A stretch of 7,920 nt of DNA from the NCBI GenBank assembly GCA_021157985.1, contig JAGGVM010000002.1, forward strand, positions 1 through 7,920, in the 5' to 3' direction. Positions 1 through 5,272 of this stretch are shown one piece after another; positions within the stretch are counted from its first letter, which is position 1, and each line of letters begins with the position of its first letter. The translations under genes were made by a program, and so were the position numbers. The stretch comes from Nitrososphaerota archaeon (GTDB lineage: Archaea; Thermoproteota; Nitrososphaeria_A; Caldarchaeales; Wolframiiraptoraceae). The notes under the pieces are model-generated. The model made no database searches. It had not been told where the DNA came from and saw only the letters and a program-made list of their open reading frames with translations.

Positions 1-443
1 AGCCAGAAGGATGGAAGCGACCAGCCTATAATCGCCATTATCCTCGTGGCGTGATCTATAGCCGTATCCTTCTTGACCGCGGCGATCTTTCCGAGGAAGA
101 CTCCGACGATTATGGTTAGGGGGGCTGCGTAGATCGCTAGCTCCGCGGTAGCGGGGAAGTGGGTTATGAGTGCGTCGAGGACCGGCATATGGATAGATTG
201 TGACCAGCCGAGGTTTCCGTGGAGGACTTGATCGAGCCACCTGAAGTACTGGACGTAGAAGGGCTGGTCTAAGCCGTATTTCTTGATTATTCCAGCTATA
301 TTCTTGGCCTGACGCGGATCTCGGATGTAGAGGGATGCGCGCATGTATGGATCGAAGAGCTGGGTTATGGCGAAGATCAGGAGCGTTACGCCTATGAGCA
401 CGGGGACTATCAGGAGAAGCCTTCTCAGCAGGTAGCTTCTCAT
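1..443 (-). CDS. DppB-type peptide ABC transporter permease, N-terminal part (cut by window edge)
   Basis: This is the first 147 codons of an inner-membrane permease of the dipeptide/oligopeptide (DppB/OppB) class, which forms half of the channel through which a bound solute is imported with ATP. The translation starts MRSYLLRRLLLIVPVLIGVT. It has the family layout: a basic start and a first membrane helix at about residues 5-27. An external segment follows with the typical KYGLDQPFYVQYFRWL and LHGNLGWS stretches (about 56-82), and a second helix lies near 98-116. The gene continues past position 1, so the EAA loop that contacts the ATPase is not visible. It lies 86 bases downstream of the solute-binding protein gene on the same strand, the usual operon order. 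The ATG at 443 was chosen; an in-frame TTG four codons upstream (455) is possible. No strong ribosome-binding site is visible. The family call is secure; the substrate is inferred only from the neighbour. Confidence 0.93.
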   Translation of the reverse strand, partial: MRSYLLRRLLLIVPVLIGVTLLIFAITQLFDPYMRASLYIRDPRQAKNIAGIIKKYGLDQPFYVQYFRWLDQVLHGNLGWSQSIHMPVLDALITHFPATAELAIYAAPLTIIVGVFLGKIAAVKKDTAIDHATRIMAIIGWSLPSFW

Positions 444-484
444 GTTTGTGCTCAAGGCTATTCAAGAATGGGCTCGGTATTGCT

Positions 485-509
485 GATTAATTAATATTCC
501 TTAATAAGG
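485..509 (-). promoter_or_regulatory. AT-rich palindromic region, possible promoter of the permease gene
   Basis: Between the binding protein stop and the permease ATG there is an AT-rich block. It contains the perfect odd palindrome CCTTAATAAGG (499-509), followed by AATATT (493-498) and TTAATTAA (487-494). Read on the minus strand, the TTAATTAA lies about 45 bases before the ATG, so a transcript starting about 25 bases further on would have a leader of roughly 20 bases. Whether it is a promoter, an operator or simply AT-rich spacer cannot be decided from sequence. Confidence 0.35.
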
Positions 510-512
510 AGC

Positions 513-524
513 AAATAAAAAAGG
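513..524 (-). terminator. T-rich tract after the solute-binding protein gene
   Basis: Immediately after the TAA of the binding protein gene the minus strand reads CCCTTTTTTATTTG. Archaeal RNA polymerase commonly ends transcripts at such oligo-T runs without a hairpin. It could lower read-through into the permease gene, giving more binding protein than permease. The assignment rests on base composition only. Confidence 0.4.
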
Positions 525-529
525 GAAAT

Positions 530-2536
530 TTAAGACGGGGTTACGTAGCCCTGCCAGGCGGCGAAGGTTCCGCGGGAGTGCATGTACGGGAAGACGAAGT
601 TATGCGGGTCTGGGTAGTCAGCGAGCCATCCGATGATGAAGACCGGTAGCTGTGCTTTGACCATCGCCTTCAGGTAGATCGGCCACTCGACAGCTCTCAC
701 ATCGACCTTGAACTTCGGGTTAATGCTCTCGATGTTCTCCTTCAGCATCTCGGCAACGGTCTTACGCAGCTCGTTTCCAGTGTTGTACAGGATTATGATG
801 TGGAATCCCTTCTCCCATACCTGGCCTCCCCAGGCCTTCTTGAAGTACTCCTTAGCCTTGTCGAGGTTGAAGTTGTATACTGGTTGGTCTTTGTTGAAGT
901 AGGGGACTCCCTCTACCATCGGCCCTGGGATGTGCTTTCCTTCTCCGAGCATGACCTCGTTGATCAGCCTGTCGTAGTCTATTGAGTAGGCGAACGCTAG
1001 CCTGACGTTTAGGTCTGCGAAGAAGTTAGGCGGTATACCGTTTCCATCGAGCTTCCCGCTTCCGAGGTACGGGCTGTTCGGATCGACCTTCATCGTGAAG
1101 AACAGCGCCGTGTTTGTAAGAGTTGGCAAGTCTTTAACGCATCTGATTCCCTCGGCGCCCTCGAGCTCCTTAGCGTGCATTATCGGGACGTAAGCTATGT
1201 CGGCGTCGCCTTTCTGGAACATGAGCTTCCTCGTAGCCCACTCGTCAACGTACTTGATTATGGCCCTCTTCAGCTTCGCCGGACCCTGGAAGTAGTCGTC
1301 GAACCGGACTAGAGATATCTGCTTACCGTGCTCCCATTTCTCGAGCATGAAGGGACCGGATCCGCAGTCGGCTTCTTGGAGCTCAGGCTCCTCGGGGTTA
1401 TGATACTTCGCGAAGACCTCTACCCAGTTGTCCTTGTTGCCAGGCCAGGCGCCGTGCTTTATCGCGCACTCCTTGTCAACTATGCTCGACCAAGTCTGGC
1501 TCCAGATCTGGAGGAAAGCCGTCAACGGGAATGGCTTGGCGAGGTGGAAGATCACGTTATTGCCCTGGACTTCAACCGCGTCGTCTATCATCTTACCGAT
1601 CTTGGCTGCGTCATTCGGATCAGAGAGGTCTCCAAGCTGGCTGAGCGAGTCGACTCCGAGCAAGGGCTCCAAGAGCATCCAAGTTGGGCCGCCGTCCCTC
1701 TCCTGGATCATTGCTCTCTCGAATGAGTATTCGACGTCCTCCGGAGTTATTTCTCCGCCGTCGTGGGTCTTGATTCCCTTCCTTATCGGGAAGATTATGG
1801 TCTTTCCATCGTCCTTGACGAGGCCGTTCTCGACGGATGGAACCTTCTCGGCAATCATCGGAACGAACTTGTCTACATGCTCGCCGTCATAGAAGATCAG
1901 GGTGTTGTAGATGTTGAAGATTATCTCTCCGCTCGCGGTGTCGTATGCCCAGGCGGGGTCGAGGGTTTCAGGTCCCCCGATGGTCGCGACTATCATCGTG
2001 TCAGGGTTCTTGGCGTCAGGAGCCTTCGACAACGGATAGAAGTAGACGCCTGGATAGATCGGGTTATAGTACCATCCTTGAACCCAGGTTCTCTCCCAAT
2101 GTCTTCCGAGCGCCTGATAGAGGACTACGCTTGGGACGTCTTCGTAGTAGATTGCCTGAAGCTCGTAGTAGATTTCTTTTCTCCTCTGAGGATCTATTAT
2201 CGAGGCGCCTTCTTCGATCAATGGATCGACCTTCGGGTTCTTGATGTAGAGGTGAACGGTCGGGGCGGTAGCGGTCGCGGTCATCGTGGTGACTGATGTT
2301 TGAGTGATCGTCTGGAGGATCGTCGTTCCTGGCTGGGTCTTGGTCTGAACTGTTGTCTGGACTATCGTGGAGACTATTGTTTGAGCGGTTGACTTCGTGA
2401 CGACCACGGTGGTGGTGGCCGGCTTAGCGGTGGAGGTGAGATATACGCCGGCTCCGATTCCAGCCGCGGCGATCAATATGGCGACTATTATTATGGCTGC
2501 TGTTTTGCTAACCGCACTTACTTTTTTCACGGACAT
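530..2536 (-). CDS. Peptide-type (SBP_bac_5) ABC solute-binding protein, apparently circularly permuted
   Basis: A secreted, membrane-tethered binding protein of 668 residues that would capture peptides or similar solutes for the adjacent permease. Residues 12-33 are a hydrophobic signal/anchor and 41-93 a Thr/Val/Gln-rich stalk. Residues 179-664 are a family-5 body: NPDTMIVATIGGPETLDPAW, then FPIRKGIKTHDGGEITPEDV near 249-268, GSGPFMLEKW at 392-401, VRLAFAYSIDYDRL at 511-524 and the late GWLADYPDPHNFVFPYMHS motif at 636-654. The oddity is residues 94-171: NPKVDPLIEEG, DPQRRKEIYYELQ, VQGWYYNPIYPG and YPLSK are the sequence normally found at the C-terminus of this family. The protein ends WQGYVTPS, exactly where that tail should follow; Y664 joined to I98 would restore the normal order. 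The frame is unbroken. A TTG directly precedes the ATG at 2536; ATG is preferred because it fits a leaderless transcript. Confidence 0.93.
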   Translation of the reverse strand: MSVKKVSAVSKTAAIIIVAILIAAAGIGAGVYLTSTAKPATTTVVVTKSTAQTIVSTIVQTTVQTKTQPGTTILQTITQTSVTTMTATATAPTVHLYIKNPKVDPLIEEGASIIDPQRRKEIYYELQAIYYEDVPSVVLYQALGRHWERTWVQGWYYNPIYPGVYFYPLSKAPDAKNPDTMIVATIGGPETLDPAWAYDTASGEIIFNIYNTLIFYDGEHVDKFVPMIAEKVPSVENGLVKDDGKTIIFPIRKGIKTHDGGEITPEDVEYSFERAMIQERDGGPTWMLLEPLLGVDSLSQLGDLSDPNDAAKIGKMIDDAVEVQGNNVIFHLAKPFPLTAFLQIWSQTWSSIVDKECAIKHGAWPGNKDNWVEVFAKYHNPEEPELQEADCGSGPFMLEKWEHGKQISLVRFDDYFQGPAKLKRAIIKYVDEWATRKLMFQKGDADIAYVPIMHAKELEGAEGIRCVKDLPTLTNTALFFTMKVDPNSPYLGSGKLDGNGIPPNFFADLNVRLAFAYSIDYDRLINEVMLGEGKHIPGPMVEGVPYFNKDQPVYNFNLDKAKEYFKKAWGGQVWEKGFHIIILYNTGNELRKTVAEMLKENIESINPKFKVDVRAVEWPIYLKAMVKAQLPVFIIGWLADYPDPHNFVFPYMHSRGTFAAWQGYVTPS
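2024..2257 (-). other. Displaced C-terminal segment within the binding protein gene
   Basis: These codons (residues 94-171) encode the segment from VHLYIKNPKVD to YPLSK, recognisable as the usual C-terminal end of SBP_bac_5 proteins. It is placed between the Thr-rich stalk and the start of the binding body. It is followed by a short linker, APDAKN, that leads into the normal mature N-terminus. No second copy of this segment is found at the real C-terminus, so it is a relocation rather than a simple duplication. Its boundaries are judged by eye against remembered family patterns and may be off by several residues. Confidence 0.78.
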
Positions 2537-2558
2537 CAAGTTTCTTTGGCGGTTTACT

Positions 2559-2572
2559 TGTTTAAAAAGGTT
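2559..2572 (-). promoter_or_regulatory. TATA-like box of the solute-binding protein gene
   Basis: On the minus strand the sequence AAACCTTTTTAAAC is centred about 28 bases upstream of the ATG at 2536. In archaea transcription starts about 25 bases after the TATA centre, which would place the start at or next to the ATG. This predicts a leaderless mRNA and agrees with the absence of a Shine-Dalgarno sequence before the gene. The T run may also serve as terminator for the upstream protease gene. Confidence 0.55.
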
Positions 2573-2604
2573 TGGTTAAGCTCTTTACGATCACCATCAA
2601 GGAG

Positions 2605-3465
2605 TTACTGAAAAAGCAACTTGACAAAGAACGCTAAGACCACCGATGCGAGAAGCGGGATAGGCAATCCGGGGATCATCCTCTTCCTCCTGAGAGATAG
2701 GAGTATTATGGAGAAGCCTGCGAGAACGGCGGCGGTCGCGGCGAGGGCCGGGAGGAAGCCGAGGTTCCAGAGAATCGCGGAGACCGTGAGCGAGTAGAAG
2801 AAGAGGTCTCCGAGCCCTATCACGACGTCGCCTACCTCGACGGTCAACCCCTTCAGGGATAATGCCTCGTCCTTGCTCAGGGTTGAGAGATGCCCCTTAT
2901 AGACGGCGAAGACGTCGTAGATCGATATCCCGGCCACGAGGGTTAGAAAAGTCCAGTAGGGTATGCTCATCCCTATCGCTCCGCCGGCTCCCGAGGCGAT
3001 GTAAGAGGACGCGAGGGCGGCGGCTATTTCACCCCTCCAATATATTACATATGTTATTATCGAGGCGGCGAGGATGCTTATCGGCATCCAGAGCCTGAGC
3101 AGGGCCAGGTCGAAGGCCAGCGCGAGGTTAAGCACGTAGATCACCGTTATCCCGAAGGAGATGAGCCATATCAGAGTCCCGGTCAGAAGCCTGAAGAGCC
3201 TAGGCCTCTTCCGCGCTATATAGAGGACTACGACCCCTGATATCGCTATCAAGCCTATCACGATCAAGGCGTTTAGATATGGGCCGGGGCTCGTGAGCGC
3301 TTGGCTTGGGGGAGCGGTGGGAGCTGGTTCTTGGAGAGGGGTTATGGCGGGCCTCGGATAGGTCAGCCTCGCCTGCTTAGATAGAAGCGTCAGAATCCAG
3401 GTTAACGTTAGGGAGAGGGCGACGGGGAGGTAGGTCCGTGGAGAGATCTTCGGCTCGCTGCTCAA
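2605..3465 (-). CDS. Presenilin/signal-peptide-peptidase-like intramembrane aspartyl protease (family A22)
   Basis: A multi-pass membrane protease that would cut transmembrane helices of substrates, such as leftover signal peptides, inside the lipid bilayer. Visible motifs are YD at Y183-D184 in SIYDVFAVYKG and GLGD at 217-220 in VIGLGDLFFYSL; D184 and D220 are the two catalytic aspartates. Near the C-terminus IPGLPIPLL (264-272) takes the place of the PAL motif, with PGL in place of PAL. The order, spacing and 286-residue length fit the archaeal presenilin homologues, with about nine hydrophobic segments. After the first helix (about 11-28) lies a Pro-rich loop (38-60). The only start in the open frame is TTG at 3465; GAGG lies just upstream and an in-frame stop occurs further back, with no ATG or GTG between. 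It precedes the binding protein gene on the same strand, but that gene has its own promoter, so a functional link is unproven. Confidence 0.9.
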   Translation of the reverse strand: MSSEPKISPRTYLPVALSLTLTWILTLLSKQARLTYPRPAITPLQEPAPTAPPSQALTSPGPYLNALIVIGLIAISGVVVLYIARKRPRLFRLLTGTLIWLISFGITVIYVLNLALAFDLALLRLWMPISILAASIITYVIYWRGEIAAALASSYIASGAGGAIGMSIPYWTFLTLVAGISIYDVFAVYKGHLSTLSKDEALSLKGLTVEVGDVVIGLGDLFFYSLTVSAILWNLGFLPALAATAAVLAGFSIILLSLRRKRMIPGLPIPLLASVVLAFFVKLLFQ

Positions 3466-3503
3466 GGCCTCTTCGGGAGGATTACCCGGGAACCCTTGAT
3501 AAA

Positions 3504-3512
3504 CCTTAATTG
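3504..3512 (+). promoter_or_regulatory. Weak TATA-like box before the Trm112-like gene
   Basis: CCTTAATTG is centred about 29 bases upstream of the ATG at 3538, a spacing that would give a leaderless or nearly leaderless mRNA. No ribosome-binding site precedes that ATG. The 72-base region between 3465 and 3538 separates two divergent genes and must hold the promoters of both. Confidence 0.4.
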
Positions 3513-3537
3513 TCCCTCGGCGTCCTCAAGTCGGACC

Positions 3538-3918
3538 ATGAAGTATAGGTTGATGGATCTCCTGGCCTGCCCGGTCTGCAAGCATTTCCCGCTGACCCTC
3601 TACGTCTTCAACACGCGGGAGACAGAAGCTCCCCCGAATCCCAAGAAATGCGAGCTCTACTGCGGATATCACTCGGCTTGGATCGAGGAGATCGGCGAGG
3701 AGCCGAGGTGCGAGGAGTGCTGGAGGAAGGAGATCGTTAACGGGCTGCTCTACTGCGAGAAATGTGGAAGATGGTATCCGATCGAGGATGAGATTCCGAG
3801 GATGCTCCCGGACGATCTGAGAGACCGGAACAAGGACGTGGCCTTTTTGGCGAGGTGGAAGGCCAGGATTCCGGTTAAGATCCTCAGGGAGGGAAAGCCA
3901 TTTAACTTACAGGAATAG
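3538..3918 (+). CDS. Trm112-like zinc protein, methyltransferase partner
   Basis: A 126-residue small zinc protein. In archaea and eukaryotes Trm112 proteins bind and activate S-adenosylmethionine-dependent methyltransferases that modify tRNA, rRNA and release factors. The start MKYRLMDLLACPVCKHFPL and the end region LYCEKCGRWYPIEDEIPRML are the family hallmarks, with zinc ligands C11, C14, C73 and C76. Between them a longer insert carries C38, C42, H45, C58 and C61, which could form a second zinc site. My recollection is that crenarchaeal members share this layout, while bacterial members are about half as long. The frame is open 14 codons further upstream to 3496, but that stretch is not family-like and the ATG at 3538 starts exactly at the conserved MKYRLMDLL. 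It lies 68 bases before alba, which has its own promoter. Confidence 0.88.
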   Translation: MKYRLMDLLACPVCKHFPLTLYVFNTRETEAPPNPKKCELYCGYHSAWIEEIGEEPRCEECWRKEIVNGLLYCEKCGRWYPIEDEIPRMLPDDLRDRNKDVAFLARWKARIPVKILREGKPFNLQE

Positions 3919-3933
3919 CCCGCGAGCCTTCTT

Positions 3934-3949
3934 AGGAAAAATTTAATAG
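3934..3949 (+). promoter_or_regulatory. BRE/TATA promoter of alba
   Basis: AGGAAAAA followed by TTTAATAG forms a good archaeal purine-rich BRE plus TATA pair. Transcription would begin near 3970, giving a short leader of about 17 bases that contains the ribosome-binding site of alba. Confidence 0.6.
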
Positions 3950-3974
3950 TTTTATCTTCTGGTTATGCCTGTGC

Positions 3975-3980
3975 GAGGTG
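3975..3980 (+). promoter_or_regulatory. Ribosome-binding site of alba
   Basis: GAGGTG, six bases before the ATG at 3987, matches the archaeal anti-Shine-Dalgarno sequence well. It fixes the start and is the strongest such site in the window, fitting a highly expressed chromatin protein. Confidence 0.75.
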
Positions 3981-3986
3981 GATTGA

Positions 3987-4271
3987 ATGAGCGAATCCTC
4001 TGAAGCCGTAATACTCGTTGGAAGAAAGCCGACGATGAACTACGTTCTCGCGACCACGATGCCCCTGAGCGAGGGGAAGAAAGTCGTTCTAAAAGCCCGT
4101 GGAAGAGCGATAAGCAAGGCCGTCGACGTGGCCCAGGTCGTAACCAGGAGGTTCATGAAGGAAGCCGAGATCGAGGCCGTGAACCTGGGAACCGAGGAAG
4201 GCAGAGTTGGCGCCGATGGAAGGCCGAGAAGCGTCAGCACGATCGAGATAACGATAGTCCCGAAGAAGTAA
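3987..4271 (+). CDS. alba: Alba, DNA/RNA-binding chromatin protein
   Basis: A 94-residue dimeric nucleic-acid-binding protein that coats chromosomal DNA and also binds RNA in many archaea. The sequence follows the Sulfolobus Alba (Sso10b) pattern nearly throughout. VILVGRKPTMNYVLA (8-22) is the first strand plus helix, VVLKARGRAISKAVDVAQVV (33-52) is the central nucleic-acid-binding region, and RSVSTIEITIVPKK closes the last strand. Length is normal. In place of the GKKP of Sso10b this protein has GRKP: R13 stands where the regulatory, acetylatable lysine (K16 in Sso10b) lies, while K14 keeps the neighbouring lysine. A strong promoter-like BRE/TATA pair and a good ribosome-binding site precede it, and a T-rich tract follows, so it is probably a single-gene transcript. 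The identification is very secure. Confidence 0.97.
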   Translation: MSESSEAVILVGRKPTMNYVLATTMPLSEGKKVVLKARGRAISKAVDVAQVVTRRFMKEAEIEAVNLGTEEGRVGADGRPRSVSTIEITIVPKK

Positions 4272-4287
4272 TAGTTGTTAACCACCC

Positions 4288-4308
4288 TTTTCCTAAATTT
4301 TATCTTCT
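4288..4308 (+). terminator. T-rich tract after alba
   Basis: Sixteen bases after the alba stop the plus strand carries three T runs (CCTTTTCC, AAATTTTATC, TTCT), the usual form of an archaeal intrinsic terminator. It separates alba from the nnrD promoter that follows. Confidence 0.5.
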
Positions 4309-4323
4309 ATCACATGGCGCTCT

Positions 4324-4332
4324 CTATATATC
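4324..4332 (+). promoter_or_regulatory. TATA box of nnrD
   Basis: CTATATATC is centred about 29 bases upstream of the ATG at 4357. Transcription would start at about 4353-4357, giving a leaderless message; no convincing Shine-Dalgarno sequence lies directly before the ATG. Confidence 0.6.
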
Positions 4333-4356
4333 TTAGGAGAAAGATCGTTTAGATGA

Positions 4357-5232
4357 ATGTATCGAGTCGTGGACGAGGAACTCGTGAAGGAATGTGTGAA
4401 GCCCAGGAGACTTGACTCGCATAAGGGAGAGAACGGAGTGGTGATGGTGGTCGGAGGGAGCTGGATATATCACGGAGCACCGTTCCTGGCCGCCATGGCC
4501 TCTCTAAGAGCCGGAGCAGACCTAGCGTACATAGCTGCGCCGGAGAAGATAGTTCCATCCATAAGAGCGCTTTCACCCGCGATAATCGCGATCCCGCTCA
4601 CCGACATGAAGCTGACCCGGGGAGCCGCCAGGAGAGCCCTCAACCTTCTTCCGAAGATTGATGCAATCGTAATAGGCCCGGGGCTCGCGGCTGGGAGCGA
4701 GCGGGGAATCGAGCTTTTGGTCGAGGAGGCTGCGACGCTCGGTAAGGGGATAGTTTTGGACGCGACGGCGCTTTACAGGGATGTCCTGAGATACGTCGCC
4801 GGTAGGAGGGTTGTTTTAACCCCGCATGCCGGGGAGTTCAGGAGGATTTTCGAGGTGGATGCGCCGAGCGAGCTCGAGGAGAGAGTTGAAGTCGTTAAAG
4901 AGCAGGCGAAAAAGAATCAAGTAACAGTTCTGCTGAAGGGGAGGATCGACGTCATATCCGATGGCGTGGAGACCGTGGTGAACGAAACCGGTTCGCCTGC
5001 CATGACTGCCGGAGGAACGGGAGATGTCCTCTCGGGAGTCGTGGCCACGTTCCTCGCTTGGGGCGTCGAGCCGTTGAAAGCCGCTGCAGCTGCGGCGTGG
5101 ATAAATGGGAAGGCTGGGGAGAAAGCCGCGGAGAGAAAGGGATTCCATATAATCGCGACGGACCTGCTTGACTCTATACCGGATGTGATGAAGGAGTTCG
5201 ATCGAGTGGAGGGGGCGGAGCAATCTGACTAG
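4357..5232 (+). CDS. nnrD: ADP-dependent NAD(P)H-hydrate dehydratase, stand-alone (YjeF C-terminal domain)
   Basis: A 291-residue ribokinase-fold enzyme that uses ADP to turn the damaged S-form of NAD(P)H hydrate back into NAD(P)H, a cytoplasmic repair step. Family motifs appear in order: KGENGVVMVVGGS (23-35), AAMASLRAGADLAYIAAP (45-62), DAIVIGPGL (102-110), VLDATALY (133-140), LTPHAGEF (154-161), LLKGRIDVI (192-200), and the nucleotide/catalytic GGTGDVLSG (219-227) with D223 as catalytic base. IHGLAG-like WINGKAG lies at 248-254. The usual VLDAD is VLDAT here. The epimerase half (NnrE) that is fused in many archaeal and bacterial Nnr proteins is absent and not next door. ATG at 4357 overlaps another ATG at 4353 in a different frame that closes after 20 codons. 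The 3' end runs into the prepilin peptidase frame, suggesting cotranscription. Confidence 0.93.
   Translation: MYRVVDEELVKECVKPRRLDSHKGENGVVMVVGGSWIYHGAPFLAAMASLRAGADLAYIAAPEKIVPSIRALSPAIIAIPLTDMKLTRGAARRALNLLPKIDAIVIGPGLAAGSERGIELLVEEAATLGKGIVLDATALYRDVLRYVAGRRVVLTPHAGEFRRIFEVDAPSELEERVEVVKEQAKKNQVTVLLKGRIDVISDGVETVVNETGSPAMTAGGTGDVLSGVVATFLAWGVEPLKAAAAAAWINGKAGEKAAERKGFHIIATDLLDSIPDVMKEFDRVEGAEQSD
5208..5220 (+). promoter_or_regulatory. Shine-Dalgarno-like run inside the end of nnrD
   Basis: GGAGGGGGCGGAG contains GGAGG (5208-5212) and GGAG (5217-5220). It lies far upstream of the annotated ATG at 5273 (over 50 bases), too far to serve it. It is, however, 4 to 12 bases before a CTG at 5225 that is in frame with the prepilin peptidase, which is why it bears on the start of that gene. 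The run is also coding for NnrD, so the purines may be coincidental. Confidence 0.4.
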
Positions 5233-5272
5233 CCTATTCGACATCGCCAGGATATCAGTCTTAGCGGCCGGG

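Noticed and set aside
1328..1892. Two overlapping plus-strand open frames (132 and 154 codons)
   Set aside because: Both are antisense to conserved binding protein motifs and show no family-like sequence.
1763..2296. Open frame of 177 codons on the plus strand
   Set aside because: It lies wholly opposite the binding protein gene, has no recognisable motif and no promoter or ribosome-binding site, so it is a shadow of the coding strand.
530..2536. Binding protein read as a frameshifted or two-gene fusion artefact
   Set aside because: The frame is continuous with no stop, codon use is even, and the displaced segment occurs once only, so a permutation explains the data better than a frameshift or an extra domain.
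4816..5244. Minus-strand open frame of 142 codons opposite nnrD
   Set aside because: Composition is Arg/Ser/Leu-rich as expected for an antisense shadow, and it covers the conserved GGTGD region of nnrD.
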